DNA of 64,000 bases from Chitinophaga pendula (GCF_020386615.1 NZ_CP077769.1:6621501-6685500); one strand, 5' to 3'; counted from the stretch's first letter, positions 38,301 through 47,123 are shown. Notes: generated by a model from the sequence alone, not told the origin. Translations and numbers: made by a program.

Positions 38301-41300
38301 GCTAATATCGCAGATATTGTTTTCAATTGGTATGAAACTCCTACTGGCGGAGCACCGATAGCCACCGGAGCTACCTTTACGACACCCCCACTATATGCAA
38401 ATAAGACGTATTACGCAGAAGGCATCTCGCCCACAGATGGTTTAACAAGCTTCCAGCGTACCGCTGTACAAGTCATCGTAACCCCTGTAAATGGAGGTAA
38501 CTCGCTTACTTGTAATAGCCCGACTACCTCCCCGGATGCAGGTAATGGTGCACAGGGCCTTTGCGTGGGTTGTTATGTAGAAAATGCATCGCTGGCAACA
38601 GATGATAAATTGGAAACAGGTTCTACACTCCATACGGTATTAGGTTTGCTGGGCGGCTATGTCCGTCAGACCCTTGTGTTTGATGCCGGAAAAGGTGGTA
38701 AAGCAGGCGATAGCGTTCGTATTGGTTTAGGATCCGCTACTGGATTATTAGACCTGGGTGTACTGAGCGGTATTCAGATAAGTACCTATAATGGTGCTAC
38801 TCCTAATAATGATCTCTTCACCGTTACCTCCGATCTGCTCACTATTAAATTATTGATGGGAGTACAACAGAATGCAGTCACCTTCAAAGCAACAAAAGAC
38901 TTCGACAGGATCGAAGTAAGATTCAATGCTGGTGTAGCTGCATTATTGAGTGCCTTAAATGTGTATTATGCAAAAATACTTGTACCGGAACCGCAGGTAA
39001 CAGCAACCGATGTACGCGTATGTAGTGGTCAGACTGCTACATTGTCTGCTACCGGACCTGTTGGTCAAACCTATCGTTGGTATACCACCATGACCGGTGG
39101 AACTCCCTTATTTACCGGCGCGAACTTCATTACACCAGCCATCACGGCTAATATTACCTATTATGTAGAAGCAGTATCTGCTACCGGTTGTGCCAGCGAT
39201 ACCCGGAAACCCGTTACAGTAACAGTCGGATTACCAAGTGTAAACGTAAATCCGCCTTCTGCTACTGTGACTGCCGGACAAACTCCAACCTTTAACGTGT
39301 TGAACCCCAACCCAACATATCGCTATGACTGGTATACACAACCAGTGGGTGGTACAGCGGTGTTTGTCGGACCACAATTCACTATTCCTGCTGTATCTGC
39401 TAATATTACCTATTATGTAGAAGCAACAGATCCAACTGCCGGTGCAGGTTGCAAAAGCTTACGTACACCAGTACCAGTTACCCTGAATGGTGGTGGCGGA
39501 CCACTACAGCCGGGAGATATTGACTGCGGTGGCGCAACAAGTCAACAAAGCAACAGCGGTGGTATCTGTGTAGGATGTTATGTAGAAAAACAAGACTCCG
39601 CCGTAGATAACAGCACCAAAACAGCGTCCGTAATGCATACCGTACTAGGGGTAGGTTCTTACATTGAACAGACGTTGATCTTCCCAACCCGAGGGAAACA
39701 GGGTGATAGCGTGCGTATCGGGCTCGGCTTCCCAACATCTTTGCTGGATCTTGGCCTGCTGACGTCAATACAAGTTTCTTCTGCGAATGGAGGAACAGCT
39801 AACAATGATATGGTAGCCCTCAATTCACCGTTGATCCATTTAAGTTTGCTCAATGGTAATACAGATGCTATACTGATCTTCGCACCGGGTAATAACTTCG
39901 ATAGAGTAACCGTGCGGTTAAATGGACTGGTAAGCGCCCTGACTGCACTGAAAATTTACTACGCACAGGCATTCGCTGGAAAACCAACAGTGGAAAAAGA
40001 GAATATATATGTTTGCCAGGGTGGATCCGCTACCCTCAAGGCTACAGGGCCAGGCACCAGCTTCCGCTGGTATACCCAGCCAACTGGTGGTACAGCGATC
40101 GCTACAGGCGCAAATTATACTATTAACAACGTAATATCTAACGCTATATACTATGTAGAGGCGGTAAGTGGTGCTGGCTGTGCAAGCGCCGCGAGGAAAG
40201 CTGTAAATGTATTTGTCGGATTACCAATACCAACGGTAACGCCGACAGTACAAACAATTAATAGCGGTGCTGCTGCTACCTTCACCGTCAACAACCCTAA
40301 TACGGCATATGAATACAATTGGTTTGATGCGCCGGTAGGTGGTAATGAGGTGGCACATGCAAAAACTTCATTTACAACGCCTCCACTGACTGCGTCCAAG
40401 ATCTATTATGTAGAAGCGAAAGATCCGTCTACCAACTGTACAACTCCTACCAGGGTGGCGGTACGGGTAGATATTAATATGCCGTCAGATCCGACGCCTT
40501 GTAGCTTTGCCACCCAACAGCAAAGTCCAATTATCACCGGAATTTGCGTGCTGTGTGGTGTAAACGATCCTGCATTCGCAATTGATGCAAATGCTAACTC
40601 TGCATCTACTATTAGCGCCGTAGTTGGTGCCGCAGGATATGTGGGTCAGTTGCTGAAATTCGATCATACATATCCGGTCGGCGATAGTATTACACTTGAT
40701 CTGGAAATACCTGGACAGCTGGCAGATGTACAATTGCTGGGTGGAATAAGGGTAGAAACGTATAATGGCACAACTGCCAACGGCGACGCAATAAATGTAG
40801 CAGGTGGCGGAATCCTATCTCCACTGGTACGCCTCACCCTGCTCAACACCGGCAATAAATTCCGTATCACATTACCGGCAACAAAAGAATTTAATGGAGT
40901 GCTGGTAAGTATTAATGGTCTGGTGACATTAGTGACCAACCTCAAAGTATACTTTGCAGCGGTGGTAACGCCAAGACCAGTAGTGACTGCTCCTATTGTA
41001 AATACATGTAGTGGCACAGCAGCAACGCTGACAGCTACAGTGTCTGATGGAGCAGTAGTGAACTGGTATATAGATGCTGTGGGAGGAACTCCGGTAGGTA
41101 CAGGTACTACATTCGTAACGCCGGTACTCACCAGCTCCCTGACTTACTACGCAGAGGCCAGCCGCTTTGGTTGCGCATCCCCGGTTAGAGTACCAGTATC
41201 AGTACAGGTAGGAGGAAGCCCGGCTGTACCAACCGCTGTAGGCAAGAGCATATGCGCTGGCGAAACGGTAACGCTGCTGGCTACAGCTCCCGCTGGCGTC

Positions 41301-44300
41301 AACTTCGCGTGGTATAGTGCCCCGACAGGTGGAACCTTACTAGCCTCCACACCTGCTTACACTACAAATGTACTGACCGCTGATACCGCATTCTATGTGG
41401 AATCAGACAATAATGGTTGTAAGAGTGTCACCAGGACCAGGGTGCCAGTGACTGTCAATGCAGCTCCAACCGGTCTGACGGTGTTCCCGATGGGCACATC
41501 CATATCCCGTGGTCAGTCCGCACAATTTACAGCCAGTGCCACCGGGACAAATATTAACTATAAGTGGTATAATGCTGCAGGTGATTCCGTGGCAACAGGC
41601 GCAGTATTCAATACAGGACCGCTGCAGGCAAGCACGACCTATGCAGTAGAAGCGTCTACCGCAACAGGCTGTAAAGCCGCACAACGAGTTACCGTAAGCG
41701 TAACCGTACTCGGCGGAGGAAACGACCTGCCATGTGATGCCGCCACTACCCAAACAAATGGAGCAAATGGCGTATGTGTAGGTTGCTATGTAGAAAACCC
41801 GTCACTTGCAGTAGATAGCAGCACACAAACAGGATCTACCTTACATGTCATTCTCGGATTGTTAGGTGGTTACACTCAACAGACGCTTATCTTCCCGAAT
41901 GTAAGTGAGCTAAATGATAGCGTACAGGTAAGCTTGTCATTTCCTGCCAGCCTGGCAGATATCGGATTGCTTTCAAGTATTCAGATAGGTTCTTACAATG
42001 GAGCACAATCCAATAATGACTTTGTCGCTATAAATGATCCACTCGTGAAAGTCGTACTGTTGAGTGGAAACCAGCAGGCGATGTTAGGCTTCAAACCTAA
42101 AGGACTGTTTGACAGAATTGAGATCAGACTTAACTCTGGCGTAGCAAGCGCTCTGAGTGCCGTAAATATCAATTATGCAAGCCGTCTTGTAGGTCCTGCA
42201 ATAGTACAGGGCACCACAATATGTGCTGGCACCCGCGCCTCACTCCAGGCAAATGGTCCGGCAAATGTTAAATTCAATTGGTATTCTCAGGCTATCGGTG
42301 GTACGCCGATATTTACCGGTAATACCTTCCAGACACCTGCTCTCCAAAGTACCACTACTTATTATGTGGAAGCAGTGAAAACCAGCCTGGATTGCCCGAA
42401 CTTATTGAGGGTACCGGTAGTCGCAACCGTAACACCGGTTCCGGATGCTCCGCAATTGGATACGGCTACTATAACGGTTTGTGCAGGTGGGACCGCCACG
42501 TTTAATGTCGACAATGTCGCTGTAGGAGTAACCTATCGCTGGTATACTACCCCAACTGCCGGAACACCAGTATTTGAGGGCGTTTCCTTCACGACACCAG
42601 CATTGTCTGCCACCACTGTTTATTATATAGAAGCATCCAATGGACAGAATTGTGCAAATACAACCCGCACTCAGGTTACTGCAAATGTAACGGCACAACC
42701 ACCCGTACCGGTAGTTACCCCATCTAGTGCCAGTATTTGTGCTAATACCACTACCCAACTGGTAGCATCGTCTACCGCAACTGGTGTGGTATTCCGTTGG
42801 TATACTACCGCGGTGGGTGGTACCTCCATCTTTGAAGGAGCTAATTTCACCACACCGGTATTAACGGCAAATACTACTTACTATGTGGAAGCCGCGACTG
42901 GAAATTGTGCTAGTGCCACCCGTGCAGCTGCAGTAGTTACAGTAAATCCGACACCAGAGGCACCTAACGTAACGGTAGTGCCGGCCGGAGGAATTGTAAC
43001 CTCTGGACAAACAGCAACATTGACAGCTACTTCCGCAACGCCTGGTGTTACATTTAAATGGTATACAGTGGCAACAGGCGGAAGTCCCGTATTCACTGAT
43101 AATCCATTCGTAACCCCTGCATTAACCAGCAATATCACTTACTATGTAGAAGCCGTTACCGCTACCGGAGCATGCCCGAGCGCACGTACCGCTGTTAGCC
43201 TAAGTGTCAATCCAGTGCCCAACCCTAGTTGTGACTTTGCAAATGCACAGACTAACAGTACCCAGGCGATATGTGTGCTCTGTGATGTTCTGAATGCAGC
43301 GAATACAACAGACGCTGATCTGAACAACTTCTCTACCTTGTCTATCCCGCTGGGAGCTGGCGATGGTGGCGTTGAGCAAACACTTATATTCCCGCAACCT
43401 GCTGCTAAAGGCGATAGTGTAAGAATAACGGTTGAGCTTCCGGCACAAATACTGGATGCTGCCATCAGATCTGCAATAGAAGTATCCAGCTTCAATGGCG
43501 CTACCGCCAATGGAGACGCTGTCCTGCTGGATAACGCTACTATTAATGTTAGCTTGTTGTCGGGCGCCAGTAAATACATGATCACATTTGCTCCCGGCGC
43601 GACCTACGACCGGGTTCGGGTAAGGCTAAAAGCAGGTATTGTTTCCGCATTGCTGAGATTGAACATCTATTATGCAACACAGCAGGTAGCTGCACCAAAC
43701 GTTAGCATAAGAAATGTAGATATCTGTAGCGGTACTAAAGCAACCCTGAATGCGACAGTAACGCCAGTAGCGAAACTTGAATGGTATGATGCGCCAGTAG
43801 GTGGTAATAAAGTCGGTGAGGGAACAGCATTTGAAACACCAGTGCTGACAACTACCACCACTTACTACGTACAAAGCGTTCGGTTAAGTAACAACTGCGT
43901 AAATCCAAACCGCGTGTCAGTAACCGTTAACGTCCTGCCTGCACTGCCTGCTCCAACAGCAAATAATGCCACGATTTGCGCAGGTCAGTCTGCGACCCTG
44001 ACAGCCACCGCGGCAGGTAGCGGCGTACAGCTAAGATGGTTCAGCGCAGCTGTAGGAGGAACACTCCTGTTTACAGGCCCAACCTACGCTACCAATGTAC
44101 TGTCGGCTGATACCGCATTCTATGTAGAAGCCTATAATGGAGCTTGCGCCAGTCCGGCCAGAACAAAAGTAAATGTGACCTTAAATGCTGGCGCGCCGAT
44201 GCCAACATTGCAAACCAATAATGTTACAATTTGTCAGGGACAAACAGCCACGTTCACTGTAACATCCAATACAACAGGTATAACCTATAGATGGTATACC

Positions 44301-47072
44301 TCACTGGTAGGAGGTACGGAGATATTCACCGGGCCTGTGTATATAACACCAGTGTTGAATACGACGACTGTATACTATGTGGAGGCCGTAAATGCATCGT
44401 CTGCATGTACTGCTCCGACGGCAAGAGTGACGGCGACAGCCAACGTCGCTCCTGTACCACCTGCTCCACAACCGGTTAGCGCCAGCGTGAGAGCTTGTGC
44501 CGGACAGGATGCTGTACTGGGAGTATTGGATCCCCAGGCGAACCTGGTATATGAATGGTACAGCGCACCAACAGGTGGAACACTGGTATCATCAGGCCCT
44601 GCCTTCACCGTGAAAGCAGTAACCGCCGCTGTAGACTACTATTTACAGGCAGTAAATAGTAGCGGATGTGCAAATGCCGGTGGCAGAATAAAAGTGAGCA
44701 TATCGGTTGACCCGGCTCCGGCTACTCCGACAGTAGCAGCTGCTGCTGTAAGCGTATGTCGCGGTTCCGGTGCAACACTCAGTGTGCAGAATCCTAATGC
44801 ATCATTTACATACAGATGGTTCGATGCCCCAAGCGGCGGAACATTACTGTTCACCGGAGCGGTATACAATACCGCTGCTTTGATTACAAATGCTGACTTC
44901 TATGTAGAGGCTAGCAATGGTAATTGTGGTAGCACAGTAAGAGCCAGGGTAAGTGTAACGATCGATCAGACCGTTCCTAACCCCGTGCCGGAAGCTGCCA
45001 ATGTTACTGTTTGTACAGGAAGCTCCGCTACCTTGAAGGTAATATCCTCAACAACGGGTGTTGACTATAAATGGTATACACAAGCTACCGGAGGCGTTGC
45101 AGTGTTCACTGGACCTCAGTTTGTGACGCCGGCGTTGACAACCACAACTATCTATTACGTAGAAGCGGTGAGTACTACCTCACAGTGCATCAACGCCGGA
45201 GGAAGAGTGACTATTACCGCTACCGTTGTACCGGCTCCTGTAGTGCCGGTGCCAGTAGCTGGAAGCGTGAGAGTATGTGCCGGCAGAGATGTAATGCTGG
45301 CTGTACAGAATCCTCAACCAAATGTAATCTATCAGTGGTTCGATGCAGCAACAGGAGGTACCTTGGTATTGACAGGAGCTTCGGTGACAGTGCCGGCAGT
45401 GACCGCCAATATTGACTACTATGTACAGGCAACAATAGGTAATGGAGGGTGCAGCAGTGCAACCAGAGCCAAAGTCAGCGTAGTAGTAGACGATGCACCA
45501 GCTACTCCTGACGTCGCAGCCACAAATGTGATAGTATGTGTGGGTGGTACAGCAACATTTAATATTCTCAATCCGAATCCAGCCCTGACATATCGTTGGT
45601 ACGATGCACCGGCTAATGGAACCCTCGTATCGACAGGTACGCAATACACAACGGCTGCCTTAAATCAGACAACAACATTCTATGTTGAAGCGCTGAATGG
45701 AAGCGGTTGTAGCAGCACGGCGAGAATAGGAGTGACAGCACAGGTCGTAACAACGATAGATGCTCCTGTGGCATCTGGTGCTACCATCTGTAGTGGTCAA
45801 TCGGCTGTTCTCCAGGTTGCCAGCCCACTGGCAGGAATTACTTATAACTGGTATACTACAACCAGCGGTGGTACGCCGGTGTTCAGCGGAACAAACTTTA
45901 CCACCAATCCGCTCACAGCAAGTATCACCTACTATCTGGAGGCATCTTCCAACGGAGGTTGTATAAGCGCTAGCCGTACACCAGTATTAGTTACGGTTAA
46001 TAATGTACCGGCAACACCGGCAGTGGCTAATGCTACAGTGCCTGCTTGTATAGGAGAAACAGCCTCCTTGTCAGTACAAAACCCGGATCCGGCATTAACT
46101 TATCGCTGGTATGATGCACCAACTGGTGGTACACAGGTAGCCACAGGTGCTACTTTCACTACGCCGTCAGTGAATGTTAACCAGATGTACTATGTAGAGG
46201 CTGTGAACGCCAATGGATGTAGTAGCGCGGTAAGAACAGGTGTAAGTGTAACTGTAGGACCGCCTCCCGGAAATATAACCGTGACCGGCAACGCGGCGGC
46301 AATATGCCCTGGTGGTACCGCTTCTCTGACAGCAACATCAGCTACTGCCGCTGCAGGATTCCGTTGGTATTCAGCTGCGACAGGTGGAACACTGCTGGCA
46401 ACAGGCGCTAACTTTACTACGCCAGCTCTTACCACCACCACCACATACTATGTGGAAGCCTTTACTACTGGTGGATGTGCAAGTAGTACAAGAACAGCTG
46501 CCGAAGTGAAAGTATTCGCGGCACTTGCCACACCAACAGTTACAGTAGGAACTACAACACCGAATAGCGTCACCTTTACCTGGACTGCCGTGCCAAACGC
46601 AGTGCGCTATGAAGTAAGCCGCGACGATGGCATCACTTTCATAACACCAAGCTCCGGTGCCAGTGGTCTGTCTCATACAATAACAGGACTGTCTCCAAAC
46701 CAGGAGGTAACTATCAGGATACGCGCAGTAGGTACTAATCCATGTGAAACGAGCCAGCTCTCTGCTGCAGTAACCGGTAGAGCTACTAATCCGGCAGGTG
46801 ATAATGTTTACATACCAAACATGTTCAGCCCGAACGGAGATGGTGTAAATGACGTCTTCACAATATATGGTAGCACTATCCTGTCTATGGAAATGTATAT
46901 CTATAACCAATGGGGACAACAAGTCGCTGTCGTAAAAGACCAACGCCGCGGATGGGATGGTACTATGAGTGGTACTAAACAACCGGCAGGTGTATACGTA
47001 TATGTCGTACAGGTAAGACTACAAAACGGTACTACCGTAACCAGAAAAGGTAATGTAACAATCATCAGATAA
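32316..47072 (+). CDS. Giant T9SS surface protein: 13 CxxC modules, 30 Ig-like domains, type B sorting domain
   Basis: 4918 residues. The signal peptide runs to about residue 34. From residue 77 a ~150-residue module recurs 13 times. Each starts near LWSYAN or an equivalent, carries CxxC (first Cys at 95, 342, 589, 836, 1083, 1330, 1578, 1833, 2083, 2418, 2744, 3154, 3653), then usually an AVDGDTTTAS-like segment, and ends near ALRIYEATAF. This suggests a beta sandwich resembling carbohydrate-binding folds, but I recognise no named family. Modules are separated by CHU_C-associated Ig-like domains (FRWYxxPxGGTPVFTG, YYVEA), 30 in all: one after each of modules 1-8, then 2, 2, 3, 4 and 11. An FN3-like domain is at about 4737-4828. 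The gliding-motility C-terminal domain (IPNMFSPNGDGVNDVF) is at 4829-4918. Predicted surface adhesin or filament. The next genes encode PorP/SprF and an OmpA-like protein. The family of the Ig and C-terminal domains is sure; ligand and function are unknown. Confidence 0.95.
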   Translation: MHSKVTPKGLLQAFTFAVISCIWLIGLPTNGVNAHRLSLTEPAAKTAYNSLYAYLDNYRKWHPYSPLKQPAGNRAAGPLWSYANNQQFITGGLGCVACFIDHPQNAVDGDTTTASKIVVPLAVGASAGQILKFPGQYQAGEYIAIDLEIPDKIYTKQLLSAVKVHTLNAGIDNNDAITLDNALIRLQVLGLGLGSTPKFRVIFPATKDFDAVQIDLAALFAEFGALRIYEATAFVPVAITPLTPTVQVGGTANLNAAISRIPGASFRWYNSPAGGTPVFTGTNFITPPLQRQTTYYVEATSTVDGLNSYVRTAVTVGVRGGQGPLWSFADTEESPITGGIACALCSVENPEWAVDGDTTTSSRLILPIGIATSLGQRLKFAGDYKAGDNIALDLELPGQILNAQLLSGLKVRTFNGNVDNADIVTLNTSLLKVQLLGLGIGNTPKFRVVIPVTKDFNAVQVDLQALISGLGSLRIYEATAFIPVSVTPAAPAITSGQSAILTPAIDARVSSPTYNWYTTPTGGTPVFTGNGAFTTPALNTNTTYYVEAVGADGRKSYVRTPVTVKVQGGAGALWSYANDQEFKTGGLGCVGCFVDQPEKAADGDTTTASRIVVPLAVGASAGQILKFPGKYKAGESIALDLEIPDKIYTKQLLSAVKIHTLNGGVDNNDVIQLDNALIRLQVLGLGLGSTPKFRVIVPITKDFDAVQVDLAALFAEFGALRIYEATAFVPATITPATPTAQVGGTVNLSAVISRMPGSTFRWYTSPSGGAVVFTGDNFTTPPLSRSITYYVEATSPTDGLISYVRTPITVKVRGGNGPLWSFADTQESPLTGGIACALCYIDNPDFAVDGDTTTASRLVLPVGIAASLGQRLQFAGDYKAGDNIAIDLEVPDQIINAQLLSSIKVRTFNGTTDNADVVTLNSSLIKLQVLGIGLGTTPKVRVIIPATKDFNAVQVDLEALVSGLGALRIYEASAFIPVTVTPASPLVTSGQPATLTPAIDARVASPSFSWYTSPTGGTPVFTGTGAFNTPALTANTTYYVEAVAAAGLKSYVRTPVTVKVQGGAGPLWSHGNDQQFVTGGLGCVGCFVDQPQNAVDGDTTTASRIVVPLAVGASAGQILKFPGQYKAGESIALDLEIPDKVYTKQLLSAIKIHTLNGGIDNNDAIQLDNSLIRLQVLGLGLGSTPKFRVIVPVTKDFDAVQVDLQALFAEFGALRIYEATAFIPVAITPPSPTIPVGNTTSLSAAIGRIPGATFRWYTTASGGTPVFSGTNFTTPVLNRSKTYYVEAISPVDGLISYVRTGISVKVRGGNGPIWSFADTQQSPITNGVACALCYVDNPDLAADEDTTTASRLVLPVGVAAGVGQKLQFAGDYKAGDYIALDLEIPDQALSAQLLGGIKVRTFNGSADNGDAVYLNNTVVKLQVLGLGLGTTPKFRAILPVTRDFNAVQIDLEALVTGLGSLRIYEATAFIPVKIAPDNPLITAGQTAALTASIDARVSNPSFNWYTSPTGGTPLFTGNIFTTPALIRNTIYYAEAVSPVTGLNSYVRTPVTVKVGAGPGIIWSFGQDQESPITGGVACIGCAVLDPLNASDGDTTTASTFSVPLGIAGSVGQLIKFPGVYQPGDSVVLLMEAPSANLSGVILPKIQAQTYYNATQGAAVSNNDLVTLNAAVIKLQLLGIGVGGNQKFRVSFPVNAIFDAVRVDLSGLISAAGNVKLYEAAATIPITVTPSPATTPYRTPVALTPSIRLNNPATPTFTFRWYTTPTGGVPLPGAGAPFTTPPLSRNTTYYVEAVDPTGIVSLARTAVPVRVVGGNGPIWSFGIEQNTSTGGIACALCTVNNAPLAVDQDTTTASRLITGLSVAGSVGQNIRFPGTYQPGDSIVLILGTKTDPLASLSLLNSIQVTTFNNGTSNNDAITINPSLLSLQLLGGDTIKKFRVSIPATKAFDAVQVDLNSLVGVSGSLDIFEAVAMKPVTVTPNPANITAGQTATFTASIANIADIVFNWYETPTGGAPIATGATFTTPPLYANKTYYAEGISPTDGLTSFQRTAVQVIVTPVNGGNSLTCNSPTTSPDAGNGAQGLCVGCYVENASLATDDKLETGSTLHTVLGLLGGYVRQTLVFDAGKGGKAGDSVRIGLGSATGLLDLGVLSGIQISTYNGATPNNDLFTVTSDLLTIKLLMGVQQNAVTFKATKDFDRIEVRFNAGVAALLSALNVYYAKILVPEPQVTATDVRVCSGQTATLSATGPVGQTYRWYTTMTGGTPLFTGANFITPAITANITYYVEAVSATGCASDTRKPVTVTVGLPSVNVNPPSATVTAGQTPTFNVLNPNPTYRYDWYTQPVGGTAVFVGPQFTIPAVSANITYYVEATDPTAGAGCKSLRTPVPVTLNGGGGPLQPGDIDCGGATSQQSNSGGICVGCYVEKQDSAVDNSTKTASVMHTVLGVGSYIEQTLIFPTRGKQGDSVRIGLGFPTSLLDLGLLTSIQVSSANGGTANNDMVALNSPLIHLSLLNGNTDAILIFAPGNNFDRVTVRLNGLVSALTALKIYYAQAFAGKPTVEKENIYVCQGGSATLKATGPGTSFRWYTQPTGGTAIATGANYTINNVISNAIYYVEAVSGAGCASAARKAVNVFVGLPIPTVTPTVQTINSGAAATFTVNNPNTAYEYNWFDAPVGGNEVAHAKTSFTTPPLTASKIYYVEAKDPSTNCTTPTRVAVRVDINMPSDPTPCSFATQQQSPIITGICVLCGVNDPAFAIDANANSASTISAVVGAAGYVGQLLKFDHTYPVGDSITLDLEIPGQLADVQLLGGIRVETYNGTTANGDAINVAGGGILSPLVRLTLLNTGNKFRITLPATKEFNGVLVSINGLVTLVTNLKVYFAAVVTPRPVVTAPIVNTCSGTAATLTATVSDGAVVNWYIDAVGGTPVGTGTTFVTPVLTSSLTYYAEASRFGCASPVRVPVSVQVGGSPAVPTAVGKSICAGETVTLLATAPAGVNFAWYSAPTGGTLLASTPAYTTNVLTADTAFYVESDNNGCKSVTRTRVPVTVNAAPTGLTVFPMGTSISRGQSAQFTASATGTNINYKWYNAAGDSVATGAVFNTGPLQASTTYAVEASTATGCKAAQRVTVSVTVLGGGNDLPCDAATTQTNGANGVCVGCYVENPSLAVDSSTQTGSTLHVILGLLGGYTQQTLIFPNVSELNDSVQVSLSFPASLADIGLLSSIQIGSYNGAQSNNDFVAINDPLVKVVLLSGNQQAMLGFKPKGLFDRIEIRLNSGVASALSAVNINYASRLVGPAIVQGTTICAGTRASLQANGPANVKFNWYSQAIGGTPIFTGNTFQTPALQSTTTYYVEAVKTSLDCPNLLRVPVVATVTPVPDAPQLDTATITVCAGGTATFNVDNVAVGVTYRWYTTPTAGTPVFEGVSFTTPALSATTVYYIEASNGQNCANTTRTQVTANVTAQPPVPVVTPSSASICANTTTQLVASSTATGVVFRWYTTAVGGTSIFEGANFTTPVLTANTTYYVEAATGNCASATRAAAVVTVNPTPEAPNVTVVPAGGIVTSGQTATLTATSATPGVTFKWYTVATGGSPVFTDNPFVTPALTSNITYYVEAVTATGACPSARTAVSLSVNPVPNPSCDFANAQTNSTQAICVLCDVLNAANTTDADLNNFSTLSIPLGAGDGGVEQTLIFPQPAAKGDSVRITVELPAQILDAAIRSAIEVSSFNGATANGDAVLLDNATINVSLLSGASKYMITFAPGATYDRVRVRLKAGIVSALLRLNIYYATQQVAAPNVSIRNVDICSGTKATLNATVTPVAKLEWYDAPVGGNKVGEGTAFETPVLTTTTTYYVQSVRLSNNCVNPNRVSVTVNVLPALPAPTANNATICAGQSATLTATAAGSGVQLRWFSAAVGGTLLFTGPTYATNVLSADTAFYVEAYNGACASPARTKVNVTLNAGAPMPTLQTNNVTICQGQTATFTVTSNTTGITYRWYTSLVGGTEIFTGPVYITPVLNTTTVYYVEAVNASSACTAPTARVTATANVAPVPPAPQPVSASVRACAGQDAVLGVLDPQANLVYEWYSAPTGGTLVSSGPAFTVKAVTAAVDYYLQAVNSSGCANAGGRIKVSISVDPAPATPTVAAAAVSVCRGSGATLSVQNPNASFTYRWFDAPSGGTLLFTGAVYNTAALITNADFYVEASNGNCGSTVRARVSVTIDQTVPNPVPEAANVTVCTGSSATLKVISSTTGVDYKWYTQATGGVAVFTGPQFVTPALTTTTIYYVEAVSTTSQCINAGGRVTITATVVPAPVVPVPVAGSVRVCAGRDVMLAVQNPQPNVIYQWFDAATGGTLVLTGASVTVPAVTANIDYYVQATIGNGGCSSATRAKVSVVVDDAPATPDVAATNVIVCVGGTATFNILNPNPALTYRWYDAPANGTLVSTGTQYTTAALNQTTTFYVEALNGSGCSSTARIGVTAQVVTTIDAPVASGATICSGQSAVLQVASPLAGITYNWYTTTSGGTPVFSGTNFTTNPLTASITYYLEASSNGGCISASRTPVLVTVNNVPATPAVANATVPACIGETASLSVQNPDPALTYRWYDAPTGGTQVATGATFTTPSVNVNQMYYVEAVNANGCSSAVRTGVSVTVGPPPGNITVTGNAAAICPGGTASLTATSATAAAGFRWYSAATGGTLLATGANFTTPALTTTTTYYVEAFTTGGCASSTRTAAEVKVFAALATPTVTVGTTTPNSVTFTWTAVPNAVRYEVSRDDGITFITPSSGASGLSHTITGLSPNQEVTIRIRAVGTNPCETSQLSAAVTGRATNPAGDNVYIPNMFSPNGDGVNDVFTIYGSTILSMEMYIYNQWGQQVAVVKDQRRGWDGTMSGTKQPAGVYVYVVQVRLQNGTTVTRKGNVTIIR
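32550..34031 (+). repeat. A-B higher-order repeat, copy 1 (1482 bp)
   Basis: Modules 1 (type A, GCVACF) and 2 (type B, ACALCS), each with one Ig-like domain. The unit is measured from the codon before the conserved Trp of LWS; 494 codons, in frame. Confidence 0.9.
34032..35513 (+). repeat. A-B higher-order repeat, copy 2 (1482 bp)
   Basis: Modules 3 (type A, GCVGCF) and 4 (type B, ACALCY). Exactly the same length as copy 1. Protein similarity is much stronger than base similarity at third positions. Confidence 0.9.
35514..36995 (+). repeat. A-B higher-order repeat, copy 3 (1482 bp)
   Basis: Modules 5 (type A, GCVGCF) and 6 (type B, ACALCY). Again exactly 1482 bp. After it the spacing becomes irregular (248, 255, 250, 335 residues and more). 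Confidence 0.9.
43690..46520 (+). repeat. Tandem array of 11 Ig-like domains
   Basis: Eleven consecutive ~86-residue Ig-like domains after the last CxxC module, each with a Cys early (ICSG or VCxG type) and a Cys near the end (for example GCSS, NCGS, GCAS). This is the longest uninterrupted run in the protein and leads straight into the FN3-like and sorting domains. Confidence 0.85.
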
Positions 47073-47095
47073 AACTGAAGGCTGCCCAACATAAA

Positions 47096-47123
47096 GGCCG
47101 GAGCCGATCATACGGTTCCGGCC
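47096..47123 (+). terminator. Hairpin between the giant gene and porP/sprF
   Basis: An 11-bp stem (GGCCGGAGCCG / CGGTTCCGGCC, one G-T pair) with a 6-nt loop lies 24 bp after the giant gene's stop and 31 bp before the next ATG. There is no T-run, so it may attenuate or protect a processed mRNA end rather than stop transcription. Confidence 0.55.

Noticed and set aside
32368..46982. Many minus-strand ORFs (up to about 200 codons) inside the giant gene
   Set aside because: They repeat along with the modules and have low-complexity translations; all are shadows of the 4918-codon frame.
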